From Kwoniella bestiolae CBS 10118 (taxonomy: Eukaryota; Basidiomycota; Tremellomycetes; Tremellales; Cryptococcaceae), in assembly GCF_000512585.2 (NCBI RefSeq), contig NC_089241.1, positions 2,046,001 through 2,110,000 of the forward strand: DNA of 64,000 nt, read 5' to 3'. The notes under the pieces were generated by a model. It was not told the origin of the DNA, ran no database searches, and saw only the letters and a list, made by a program, of their open reading frames with translations. Made by a program: the position numbers and the translations under genes. This document shows, piece after piece, positions 22,857 through 34,383 of this stretch (the stretch's first letter is position 1; every line of letters begins with the position of its first letter).

Positions 22857-24409
22857 CTATCCCCTCGGTCCATACCCACTACTCTTCACGTGATTATACT
22901 GACCTCCCAGCCCACCGGCACCCCTCGTAGATGATGTGGTCGTTGTACCTCGCTTGATACCTGTCGTAGAAGTAGGTCGGGAAGTAGTCACCGACGGACG
23001 GGGTATACCGGTACCTAAAAAGGTATCAAATAGCATGTCAGTCATATACTAGAAAAACTCATATCCACCAAGTGAGTACGAGTATTGAAAAGATGATATA
23101 AATCAATCCAATCGACCGTGAAGTATGGAAAAGTATGCTCAGACCACTCACCCCTTCCCCTGACGGTACTTCCCCTCGGCACTCCTCTCCCACCCGCACT
23201 CAGGCCAAATCCACCTCGTCCTCTACCACCCCTGGACGACTCGGCTCTCTCCCTCTCGGCTATCCTCCTTTCCCTCTCTTCCTCAGCCAAACGAGCTGCT
23301 TCGGCCGCACGTCGAGATTCCTCTTCTGCCTGTTGGATTGCCATTATGCGGGCTTGCTCGATGGCTGCTAGTGCTTCTGCGTCCTATACGTGCAAGGTAA
23401 AGATAAAGATAATTAGCGTTTCATTTAAAGAGGGACAGAGCCATTGTCTGAACAGAACTAATGAGGGCAGGGATGATGGGAACGATAATTCCCCTTTGAT
23501 GTGAATTACATATCCGTTTGACGAACAGTCTACTCACATCTGCACTTCCCGTCCATTTGGGATTCAACAGTAATCTCTGAGTATGTTCCGCCTGACCCAT
23601 GATTGCGGTGTATTCGTCGAGTAGCGCGGAGGTCTGTCGTACTCGTTCGGCAAGTCGCTATACAATCAATCCCAATAGAGAAAATTAGCAACTTGTCGCT
23701 TCTCACATAAATTGTCTAGCTAACGAATCGCCCCGTTATCCCTTCATCGTTCGTCATGACTTATCCTTCCACCTAGGAGGATATCCCAACTCACCTGATT
23801 ATGTCCCCTCACCCCCTCCAACGCACCCAAAACACCCTCAAAAACCTCATTCATCTTCCTCAACTCGTAAAGACTCGAGCGTAACCTATCCTCCCTAGTA
23901 TGATCATCCACAGATGATCTCTGCCTCTGCCCCTGTCCCTGTCTGTGCCCCCCTTCATCCTCTGCATGCTCTTCTGCTCCTTGCTCTTGTGCTTCGAGCG
24001 CATCACCCTCCCGTGCCGGCTGAGAAGAAGCAGGTCGATGATGTATCGTTCGATCCTCCTCTTCCTCCTCATCATCGAAGGTAGTAGCCTGAGGAGCGAA
24101 CAATGAGAATCTAGGTTTACTACCCCCCTTATTCCTATTCGTATTCTTCACAGGTGTATCCTCTTCCCCCTCGTTTTCTATGTGGACCCTCCGTCCCCCC
24201 TCGTTAGGTTTGTAAGAAGACGAAGAGGTCGAAGAGAATATTGATTCGGTCCGGCGCTGCGGCTCATCAGTGAATAAATGATGGTTTGAAGTTGACGAGT
24301 CCGGCAGGTCCGAGTCTAGTGATAGGTCTGCTAGTAAGGAGGGATCGTCTAGGAGAGATACGTCGGGGAGATGCTGTTTCCCGAATTGAGGGAGGAGGGG
24401 GGAATCCAT
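22857..24409 (-). CDS. DUO1: DASH complex subunit DUO1
   Basis: DUO1 is part of the DASH/Dam1 ring that ties kinetochores to spindle microtubules. The start is ATG 24407-24409. A 170-residue acidic, Ser-rich N-terminus comes first. The conserved core is LYELRKMNEVFEGVLGALEG, then across an intron RLAERVRQTSALLDEYTAIM, then GQAEHTQRLLLNPKWTG, matching the Duo1 signature of Leu-Asp-Glu-Tyr...Gln-x-Glu-His-Thr-Gln. After the core comes a charged helix (AEEESRRAAEAARLAEEERE) and a basic Arg/Gly-rich tail (GGRGRGGFGLSAGGRGVPRG) likely to contact microtubules. Four exons. The N-terminal extension is longer than in budding yeast. The assignment rests on the core and is strong. Confidence 0.9.
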
Positions 24410-24904
24410 CGTGGGTCGTTGCCTCAGTCTGAGTCTGAGTTTGGGTTACTGTGGTTCGAGGAGGGGTTGAAGCAGGTGATTGAGGGATATGAGTCGTGAT
24501 GATGGCTTTTGGCTTTTAACCGATTGCCTGATGTTCTGGGTGGTCTGGTCGGATAGTGCATGCGATGGTAGTGGATGAGTATCGTTTGATATCCTATGTT
24601 GGACAAGGGGCCTCAAAAGTACAAGTGGAGGGAAAATTGCTCTAATGTTTTTTCGAGTTGAACGAGGGAAATCAGTGTGAAACGCGTCAAAGTGAACGCG
24701 TCTGGCTTCTTATCATTTCGTCCTTGATGCTTCAAATTGGCATATGTATTGCTCATGTTGACTTTTACACATATACAGTCTCTGTAGCAGTTTGATCATC
24801 GCAACCCAGATTGGATAGTCTATATATAAGCAAATGCATGTGATAGCATGATCTCAACTAATCGATCTCTCCTCTCACTCTCTATGGAGATTCCTCTACC
24901 CCGT
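24410..24904. other. Intergenic region between DUO1 and SerRS
   Basis: DUO1 promoter and SerRS 3' flank. Two MluI-type acgcgt sites near 24680-24700 sit in the pattern aacgcgtcaaagtgaacgcg; this recalls the MCB cell-cycle element (ACGCGT) expected for a mitotic gene. No gene seen. Confidence 0.5.
24680..24703. promoter_or_regulatory. Pair of ACGCGT (MCB-type) elements upstream of DUO1
   Basis: Two ACGCGT hexamers about 17 bp apart, roughly 270-290 bp upstream of the DUO1 start. ACGCGT is the MBF site controlling G1/S genes in fungi. Cell-cycle control of DUO1 is an inference from motif and gene function. Confidence 0.4.
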
Positions 24905-27013
24905 CTACTTCTTCTGCTTTTGGCTGGTGGTTCCCTTTGGCAACTCAGCAGTGTAAGGTATGAACTCCCTTCCTTGCATATACGGTTGGAGTGCTTTGGG
25001 AATTCGGAGACCCTATTTGCATATCGTACGTCAATGTTTGCTCTACTTTAGTGATAGCCAATCAAGGAATTGGGGTTTCACCGAGCAATGAACATGGACT
25101 CACCTCTGGGGTCTGGTAGTTCTCGACGATACAACACAGAGCTCGCTCAGTAGCACACAGCGTACCGTTCAACATATGTACGAAACCGACTTTAGCATCT
25201 TTAGTCTTGAATCCTAATCTGACGTTCAAAGATCTGGATTCTGTATTCGCAATTCCAAGTCGATGATGATCAGCAATCAGTCCAAGTTAAGGTAAGAAAA
25301 GGGAAGCCTCCACTCACGATAATCGGTACAGTTTGAACAACTGACCAATTCCTTGTATTCACCTTGGAAGGGGAACCAAGCTTCCAAATCGTATTTAATA
25401 GAGGCAGCATTGTTCAAAGCTCCAGAGACGATGTTGACTACTCTGTATGGGATTTCAAGGGATTCGTAGAATTCTCGAGAGGTCTCGACCATCCGGTCGA
25501 GCTCGGCGGGAGAGTTTTCAGGTTCACAGATGATAAACTGTGTGAGGTTTTGGTCAGCCATACTTCTTTCAAGGACAAAAGATAACCATGAAACGAAGGG
25601 GTTGTGTATTGCATCGCAAGACTTCACTCACCTGCTCTACCTTCTCAAATTGATGTACTCTGAAGATACCCCAGGTATCCTTTCCGTGCGAACCAGCTTC
25701 CTTCCTGAAACAGGTAGAGTAACCGGCGTATCTGGCGTATCATCCCAGGATTGTCAGCTAAGCTTCCTCACGAAGACCATGAACGAGACTTTTCGATAGC
25801 TGACTTCACTCACCTCTTAGGCAAACTTTCCTTCGGGATATTTTCATCCATATGCATAGCCGAGATAGGTTGTTCAGAAGTCGCAATCAAATATTTATCC
25901 TCGGTATCTCCCGTAACCTTGTAAAGCGCTTCGTCGAATTCGGATAATTGAGCAGTAGCAGCCATGATATCCTTCTTGATCATGAAAGGAGGTTGCACCT
26001 TCCTGTATTGTCTCTTCCTCAGGAAATCCAATCCGTAAGAGATCAAAGCCTGATTCAAGTCTACACCATCGTTGGTCAAGTAGAATCCACGGTGTCCGAA
26101 CACCTTGACTCCTCGGTCGGTATCGTACGCTTCTAATCTGTAGAGTACCTCGTGGTGGGACAGGACACCTTCAGACTTATCTTCGAGAGCGAGACCAGTC
26201 CCGGAGTTGCCCTTGTGGTTGGGCTCGGGGTGCCATACTCGCATGATTGCGTTGTCGTCCTAAACTCGCAATGAATCACATCAGCATTTAAGGTTTTCAA
26301 ATCATAGACAAAAAATGACGAGACAATTCAACACCGGACATCCTCTCTTCCCTCTTACATCTACACCACCTCCAAAGGTCGCTCATATCCATATCCAAAT
26401 CGTTATCAAACTCACCTCATCCATGGAAACAGCATTCCTCTCATCAACGATATTCCCAATCAGTCCCGCCTTCTTATCTCTCAGCGTAACCAGCTCATTC
26501 GTCTTGGTGACCAAATCCGCAATCTTCTTATCCAATCCTGCCTTCTTGGTCAACAATTCGGTGGCATCACCTTTGGCTTTTTTGATTTGTCCAATCTCTT
26601 TTTGAAGGGCATTCAATTCACGTTGAGCACCTTCTTTCTCGAATTGGGCTGTCAAATGGGCTCAAAATCAGTAGATTTCTTCCGAAGACTTGTACTCATC
26701 TCATGACATGAAATTAAGTATGTAAAGGAAAGAAAACGGGGTTCCTCCAACATCGCATAAAGCAGACCTGGGATAAGTGAAGAAGCCAACCCACCTTGCT
26801 TGTGAGCACCAAAAATCTCAATAACCTCATCTACCAGCTCTACGCTCGCTCCCCTCTTTTTCTGAGATTCACGGACGACATCGGGGTTACCTCCCTTGTC
26901 GGTTTGGACTGTTCAGCGTTGAACCGAGCTGTCAGCTTCTGCTTTCTCTCCCTCCTAGAGATTTAAGGTTAAGTTGATGTAAGAATCAGCTCACAATGGA
27001 TAAGATCAATCAT
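24905..27013 (-). CDS. SES1: Cytosolic seryl-tRNA synthetase
   Basis: This class II synthetase charges tRNA-Ser. The start ATG is 27011-27013; exon 1 is only 19 nt (MIDLIHF across the intron). Next comes QTDKGGNPDVVRESQKKRG and the long antiparallel coiled-coil arm (EGAQRELNALQKEIGQIKKA) that binds tRNA. The catalytic core includes GVKVFGHRGFYLTNDGVDL, PPFMIKKDIMAAT, LIATSEQPISAMH (motif 2 region), TCFRKEAGSHGKDTWGIFRVHQ would be split here by an intron near 25735, and motif 3 NGTLCATERALCCIVENYQ. The last exon gives GLRIPKALQPYMQG and a short basic tail KQKK typical of the cytosolic enzyme. No mitochondrial presequence is seen. Seven or so introns. Confidence 0.95.
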
Positions 27014-27482
27014 TTTCTATGAATTTTGTGATTTCTATGATCTCAGGTGCCCAGAGGGAGATAGAAGACAGATGACTGTTGATGAAGATGGATAAAGGAA
27101 TGTTATATGTCTCTCAAGAACGACTCGAAAACAGTTATATTATTCTATCTTGACAACCTCGCACACACCGAATATGATACACAAAGAAGGAACTCTGCTT
27201 GGGCTCAAAATATCGTTATCAACCTTTCATATGAAAAGTAGCCTGACGTGGCATTATACCTTTACCCCGCATTCTTCCGGCGGTAGTGCCTAGTAGCGGG
27301 TTCTTTACTTTTTTTGAGTCGGAAATCAAACGAAACCATCATCATTCGATAAAGATCTACCGTTATACATATATCTATACATCGTAGAAAAAATACCATA
27401 ACAGTGAATCAAGAACACTCACTTATTTTCTTTCAAACTCACTTCCCTCTTCAAAAACAGACAACAGACATCAAACCAGAAA
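27014..27482. other. Divergent promoter shared by SerRS and DAHP synthase
   Basis: About 470 bp between two amino-acid metabolism genes. The arrangement suggests joint control (for example by a Gcn4-like factor), but no perfect TGACTCA site was noticed. No gene seen. Confidence 0.5.
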
Positions 27483-29387
27483 ATGTCACACGGTACCCCC
27501 TCCCCAGATAGGAATAGACCCCTAGATGACCGAAAGGTCACAGGTGTGAGTACCGTTCCAATTCATCTAGTCCTATATTCTTGTCCCTCTTGTTCTACAC
27601 AAGGAAACTGGCGCTCATGCTGTAAAGACTGTAACAGTACGACCCCCTAATTCCTCCCGCTTTACTCAGACACGACCTCCCCGTCCCCGCCGTCGCCTCC
27701 AAAACCATCTCCTCATCCAGACGAACAGCCGCATCGATTGTCCAGGGAACAGACCCGTTGTCCAGATTATTGGTTGTAGTCGGACCATGCAGTATACACG
27801 ATGTGGATCAGGCCAAGGAGTACGCTTCGAGGCTGAGGAAGGGCGTTCAGGAAGGTAGATGGCCTGGGTTAGAGGTTGTTATGAGGGTTTACTTGTGAGT
27901 GGGGCTCTGTCACTGCACCGAGAGTCTGTCCCAAACAACATCTCAATTGTGTATATTGAATGATTGGTCTTGATGTGCCGTCTGTTATTATGTATACAGC
28001 TGCTGATCTATATATTACCCTATCAGCGAGAAACCAAGGACAACCGTCGGCTGGAAAGGTCTCATTAATGATCCAGATATCAACAACTCTTTCGCTATCA
28101 ACAAAGGTCTGAGAATCGCTAGAGAGCTGTTATGCGATATCAACGATATGGGTATGCCCGTTGGATGTGAACTACTCGATACTATTAGGTGAGTGCTGCC
28201 GTCGTAGGCTACATTATCGGTGAAGGTCTCAACTGATGATAATATCTATTTTTCCCTTCTCTTTTCTCTCAAAATCCCTCATTGCCTATCACGACAACCT
28301 TGTAACAACTATCATCCACCATCCCACACATCCGCAGTCCCCAGTTCATAGCCGACCTCATAACTTGGGGAGCCATCGGTGCCCGAACGACCGAATCCCA
28401 ATTACATCGGGAGCTGGCCTCCGGAGCGTCCTTCCCCATAGGTTTCAAGAACGGTACGGACGGTTCAGTCGGAGTCGCCATCGACGCTATGCAGTCCGCT
28501 TCTCACCCTCACAATTTCATGGGTATAAATTCCCAGGGTATGGCCAGTATCGTCAAGACTAGTGGGAATAGGGATTGTCATGTGATTTTGAGGGGTGGGA
28601 CCCACGGACCTAACTTTGCGTGAGTAATTGTTCCTTCTTGAGCATGATATACGAAAGGAAGGATATATGCTATGTGTCATGATGTAGAAGTCTCTACTGA
28701 CCTTGTTCTGTATAACCGTGACACAGCGCCGAACACGTCCAAAAAGCCTTATCGACCATGCGAACCAAGAACCCAGACGCCTTCGCTTCTATCATGGTCG
28801 ACTGCTCTCACGGAAACTCATCGAAGAACCACTTGAACCAACCTAAAGTAGCTGCGGATGTCGCCGGACAGATCGCAGCTGGTGAGGAGGGTATCACCGG
28901 TATCATGTGGGTTGAATCTCTTCTCAACTGTTATCCCTATCTCCGTTGTGGATAACATCGTAGGGAGAGGATTTGAGCTGACAAGTCATATGCGGATTAT
29001 AGGTTCGAGAGTAATTTGAAGGGAGGTAAACAGAGCTCGGATAAGCCTAGGGATCAATTGGAGTACGGTGTATCGATCACTGATGGTGAGTGCAAAACCA
29101 GCTGCGAAAATATGATCATACCATCCTTTCTAAGGACAACCCAGTTGCTGATTAAGTCGAACCCCGATGTGCTTAGCCTGTGTCGATTGGGAGATGACTG
29201 TTGATATGCTCGACAACCTCAATCAAGTGAGTAATTCAGCTTACCTAGTACCGGCTGGTAACGTAAGCTGATCATTCGTCTTCCATTCGTACAGGCTTCC
29301 CTCGTCAGAAGAGCCATCGTAGATGCCAAGCACGCTAATGGGAATGGAGAAGTGCCAGCTGTCAAGAAGTTGAAGACTGAGGAGTAG
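27483..29387 (+). CDS. DAHP synthase (3-deoxy-D-arabino-heptulosonate-7-phosphate synthase)
   Basis: First enzyme of the shikimate pathway: joins phosphoenolpyruvate and erythrose-4-phosphate. The start is ATG 27483; the first intron joins KVTG to YDPLIPPALLRHDLP. Signature blocks are LVVVGPCSIHDVDQAKEYA, MRVYFEKPRTTVGWKGLIND, ELLDTISPQFIADLITWGAI, GARTTESQLHRELASG, KNGTDGSVGVAIDAM, LRGGTHGPNF, VDCSHGNSSKNH and GIMFESNLKGG. They cover the PEP, metal and E4P sites of the type I (AroFGH/Aro3-Aro4) fold. Six introns; the stop is 29385-29387. Whether it is the Phe- or Tyr-inhibited isozyme cannot be told by eye, so no symbol is given. Head-to-head with SerRS. Confidence 0.95.
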
Positions 29388-29586
29388 GCGGACTGCAGCT
29401 GGCATAAAGCCATTGGGCGTAGGAGACTCGGATAGTAGGACATATGTCATGTTATAGTGCATTATGCATCATGGGTTCCTCCATTTGCTTCGTTCAGATA
29501 TATGAAGTCATGTCATTCATGCTCTTGCAATCAAGTCACGGAGCTTTCCCAGGTTACCTGCTTGAGAGAATATTTTAGAGTGGACA

Positions 29587-30627
29587 TTACTCCTTCACCG
29601 AGATATGTCCCCTCGGAACTTCCCCCTCCTACATCATGCCAGCAAAGAAAATCAGCACTCATCAAGTATCCGCAGGAAGGGCAGATTGAGGGGTGGACAC
29701 AACCACACTCACATTGACATCCACTCCATCCTTGAACCACCTCTCCTCGTCCTTGATAGCAATGGTATTCCCGCTCATCTGACGGGACTTCATTCTCCCG
29801 TCTTCAGCGAAGACCTGTAAAGTCGTCATACAAGGAATTAGTCTTGAAAGAAACAGAAGAGACGGAGGAAGAGAAGAAGAGAAGAAGAGGTGCTCACCCA
29901 ATGTTCAAGGCCATAGGTCCTATACCATTGAGAAGAAGTATCAGGGCTTTCAGAGTATTCGTACCAGAATTCGACTGCACTGCATTACATTGAATTGCAA
30001 CATCAATATACAATGACGATATTCAGGTTGAAATACCAACACCTGATCTAATTCCCTATACGTCCCATCTCCCTTTCCCACATCTCTTATCAGATTAAGA
30101 CAGAAGAATATATACCACTCACATCTTATTATCGCTAAACGCAAACAATTCCTTCCTCAACCTATAATTATGTTCCCTCTCCCATTTCCTAGTCAAGAAA
30201 TCTTCGATAGCCACAGTACCTTCGAAGAATTCATCTCGATTACGCCAGAGGGAATCGGGTGTGTAGGCCGGGGAGATCGATTTGGGGGATTTTGTATCTG
30301 CAGCAGTAAGCAATGTATTAGCTACCCCCGCATTTGTAGTCCATCTCTCATCGTCCACCGTCTCTGATCATCCATCGGTTAGAAGAGACGGTTGGGTCAT
30401 TGAAGTCGGATCGGGAGTGTCGCTTTGGATGTTGCATGTTGGGTATTGGGATGGACTCACTCCATTTATCTTGAGCAGCTTTTACTTTCCTACGTCCCCG
30501 TGTTCCATCCCATATCAGCCATCACCCTCCAGAACCGCCCACAATCAATGCATCTCGTATGGTCCACTTACCGATGTGCAGTCTCAGCTGTGAAGGGCGG
30601 TAGAGGGTGTAGAGGTTGAGATGACAT
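29587..30627 (-). CDS. DUF1348 NTF2-like protein
   Basis: A small protein of about 160 residues with the NTF2-like fold of the DUF1348 family; its reaction is not known. The start is ATG 30625-30627 (MSSQPLHPLPPF). Six exons. Signature blocks: TAETAHRKVKAAQDKWN, PAYTPDSLWRNRDEFFEG, AIEDFLTRKWEREHNYRLRK, ELFAFSDNKIAVEFWYEYSE, SQWYRTYGLEHWVFAEDGRM and EERWFK. The second intron has two possible acceptors. The one after CTGCTGCAG near 30300, with a CTAAT branch about 20 nt before it, gives the exact family spacing from DKWN to AYTPDS. An earlier acceptor would insert about 26 foreign residues. The last exon gives EGEVPRGHISVKE and a stop at 29587-29589. Confidence 0.88.
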
Positions 30628-31349
30628 CGTTCTAATCACTGGTTTTCTCGGTAACGAAACAAAGACGGGATACAGTCGAGGAAATTTATTGAGAGTTTGC
30701 ATCTATCTGTACGACTTTTCTGCTAATACTTTTTGCATGTACATTATACATTCATGATTCATGTCCATGTCCTTATTTACTCATCAACGAAGTAGATTTG
30801 TCAACGTAATCCTTATTGCTCCCGACATCGCCGACCCGCCGAACGAGTCGAAACACCTTGCGTCATCAACATCGAAGATTCCGAATTGGTTTCACTCATA
30901 CTGTCAAGTCGCTCGAGAATAACTCATTCGGACGGACGGGTCATGCCCCACAGCGAGTCGCCAATCATAATGAGCATAAGCCGCGGTAGAGGCCCATGTT
31001 TCATCAAGCAGTTGAGTCTGAATGCTAATGTCCAATATCGAACAAGTCGACATGATATGTATACTCTGCATAGTTACTCAACCTCAATCCCAAAATGGAG
31101 ACTTAGGGTGTCACACAAAAGTAAGGAGTCTCACAAATGGTCAAAGAAATAGAACAAACACCACAAAGTATTAACAGAATTTATGTATATATATATACAA
31201 AGTAGACTCTCGAAAGATGAACAAAAGATATTACAGATGAGTATGATGTAGTTGAGCGATATGAATAGATAGATCTTCCTCTTTGACATCCTAACACGCT
31301 GATACCCCACACACATCCACGTCTTATACACTGAGCTCCGACTGACATC
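30628..31349. other. Intergenic region between the DUF1348 gene and MAF1
   Basis: DUF1348 promoter and MAF1 3' flank. AT-rich, with a short TA run (tatatatatac) near 31187. No gene seen. Confidence 0.5.
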
Positions 31350-33378
31350 CTAAACCTTCACTCTTTTCCCCTTATCTCCCCCCAATCCCTGAATATTCCC
31401 CCTCAATCCAGCCGTCAACGCACTGGTCGAACCAACGCTAGGTCCAGGGGTGGTCGACCCACTCCTCTCTCTCGTCCTACTACTGCTAGTACTACTGGTA
31501 ATATCAATTGCTGGTTGTTGAGATTGTTGTTGTTGCTGCTGCTGAGCATTCATAGCGGCCCTAGCAGGAGTTTGTTTAGGCTTAAACCCCCCAGCCATCA
31601 TCTTCGTCATTGGGCTCTTGGTTCCAAAACCCACATTCCCACCTGGTGCCGAACTAGCTAATCTCGAAGTGCGTGGTGTGGCAGGAGCGATTTGTTGGGA
31701 ATACGAAGGTCTCTCTATACCCCTTATAGGGATTGTTGAGGACGTACTGTCACCTGATTTACTGATTGTTCGTAAATTAGATTTGGATTTACGATGATTG
31801 TGACTGTGATGATGTGTGTATCGATGAGTCCTTGAGGCAGCTGAATTGACCAGTGGGACCAAGTGTTCGAAGGACGAGGAAGGTGATGAGAACGATGCGG
31901 AGATCTGGACTGGGAAGGCAGATTCGATTTGTGGCATAGGGTGTAGAGGGCGATTGCGACACCAGCAAGTGAGGAAGAGAACTCGTTTTTGTCGTCTGAT
32001 AGCAGAAGCTCAAATTAGCCGACTAATTCACTCTAGCAGAGGTTTTCACGATGAAGACATTCCTGATGGGGTGTAATAAATTGGTCATACTCACTTGCTA
32101 TAAAAGAAGTAATTCGCACTCCAAAGCAACCCATTGACTTTCCTCTCCTTGGTCAAATCCCAATCATTAGGAACAATCAGCGCACTCTCACTCCCCCTTC
32201 TAGGCGCAGTAGCACCCCCAGAAGTAGAATTCTGCCTCATCATAGGCACAGACTCCAATCTCTCCTCATCCACATCCAGCTCCATCCCACCTGCTCCCCA
32301 AGAGGGATCGATATCACTATCGTCCAAATCCATCTTATCATTCTCCAGAAATATATCGTCATCCTCGTCTTCGGAGGGTGCCGTCGAAGTGTCGATATGC
32401 GGATCATACTCTGGTTCAGGGAACCACGAGTAGACTTCACAGTCTTCCATTGGAAGCACTTCGTTCAGTATTCGATATAAGTCGGGATAGGGGACTGAAG
32501 GTCCCAAGTTGGGAGATGAGTTGGCGGGTGAGAGGACGGGCGAACTTTTATGTGTTGTTGGCGGGGTGAAGGATGCCAATTGGGAGAGAATGATTCTGAA
32601 TGGGCAAGAGGACATAAGCTGAACGCCTATGTAGTTGAGTAGGAAGACAATAGCTTACGGAGTGTTTCCCACTCCTGATGATCCCAGCAGACTCCCGCTA
32701 AGATGTGACAAAACTTGGGCGGCCGATCTTTCTCTTGTGAAATGGTCCGGACGAAGAGAGGTGAAATCGTGATCCGGGAAAGCGGCGTTGAGCGTTGATA
32801 CGAGTAAGAAGTGGACTTTTCTGCGGACCAGTCAAGTAGGTATCAGCTTTTGTCATAATTCGAACGAGAGGGGACGAGATGAGGTAAGCGATCAGTAGGA
32901 AGATAATCCCAAATCCTCCAAGGCAAGAAGATAGAAGCCGGAATGAAGGATCAGAGCTACGACTGCATGTATCCTCAACAAGCACATGCTCTAACATGCA
33001 GCAAACCAACTCACCTAGATTCCTTCTCATCCAACCTCCCAAAACAACTCGCCAACCCCGCCTCCCTCATCTCAGGTGAAAAGCTCATTCTGGCGGAGCA
33101 CATCACTATCAGCTTTCATCCCTCTCTCAACTTCAAACTGTCTCGTCGTCTGCAAGGGAGGAAAGGGATACATGGCAGAGGAAAGGCAAGACTCACTCTT
33201 CCATACCCTCCTGTTCGGACATGTACGCCTCCTCCCTCTCCTTGAACGCTCTCTTCTCTTTACCAACAGGTTTAACAGAGTATGCCTCGAACCTTGCGTG
33301 AACTTGCAGGTCCGAATCATCGTTTGAGGAGAGAGAGGCGGAGAGTTGATTGAGGATTGGGTAATCTAGGTATTTCAT
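31350..33378 (-). CDS. MAF1: MAF1, repressor of RNA polymerase III
   Basis: MAF1 binds Pol III and shuts down tRNA and 5S rRNA transcription under stress, controlled by phosphorylation. The start is ATG 33376-33378. Family blocks in order: MKYLDYPILNQLSASL and ARFEAYSVKPVGKEKRAFKE (box A), VHFLLVSTLNAAFPDHDFTS (box B), and after an acidic linker LLWSANYFFYSKRQKRVLFL (box C). Between B and C is the segment LPMEDCEVYSWFPEPEYDP with an Asp/Glu-rich stretch, and after C is a 190-residue Ser/Thr/Gln-rich tail that yeast MAF1 lacks in this form. Five exons; the second intron joins GMEE to EMSFSPEMR. The Ser-rich stretches are plausible kinase targets (inference). Confidence 0.92.
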
Positions 33379-34383
33379 CTTGCTTTATCGGTGTATGACT
33401 GTGGTAGTTGTATGAGAGTATATGTTGATGGTTGATGGGAAGTGATAAGGTGATGATACCGGTGAGTGGGCTGTGAAAGGATGTTGGTGGGATAGGATTA
33501 TGTGATAAAGGAGATAAGAGTGGGTCTATCTCCCTGTATGTATATGTGTGCAATTGCGAGTGTGTTATTGATGAATAGGAGTATGGTATGCTGTTGGTAT
33601 TGATTGTTATTGCTATTGATGGACGGAATGGACTATACGAACGTTCGTCCGCTGTTTCAATGATGTAATGTTATTGATGTTATTGTGATTACCAACTACG
33701 CGTTGATGATAAGGCAGATAAGGAAGATAGCAGGAGGTCTGTCTATTCTCAAAGAAAGTGGTTTAATGAAGACCCCAGGGGGTACAACGGATGATCATAG
33801 TATTTTTGGTTGGGTGGGGGTATGTTGAGCTTGTTGAAGAGAGATAAGATAGAGAAGAGAAGCAACATTGTACTGTTACTCGTAGTATAGTGCAGTGCAA
33901 TTCCATTCCGTCATGTGTCTCTCTGTCTCTTTCCCACCATAGGATTCAATAACAGCAATAATAACAAAAATACCCGAATCGGTCATGGAGAGTCATTACA
34001 AACAAAGGGTAATCATTCCTCCCTATCCCTAGCAGACGGTGACACCCTGAATTAAGAACGTCTGTTAATACTCATTACAAACAATCCTAATCCCCCTTTT
34101 ACGATCCCAGGGCAGTATCGGCGTTATCGGAAGCATGCCTGAAAGGGGAAGGGTAAAAGAAGACGATGAAGCTTGAATGTGCATTCCACACTGTAACCAC
34201 TCCTGATATGATCATTACTGATAAGATACCACCACCGTCTTCTGAAAACACGAGGCGAGATTCTGGTGCAAATAGGATACACTATAATACATACAGTCCA
34301 TATCTATCAACTACCAATCTGCCAAAAGAGAGCATTAATTTTACACAAAACAATCCACCAAAAAGGACACAGCCGTCGACCCC
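33379..34383. other. 1 kb intergenic region between MAF1 and NOG2
   Basis: MAF1 promoter and leader on the left (TGATG/TATTG-rich), NOG2 3' flank on the right. No credible gene was found in either strand. Confidence 0.45.
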
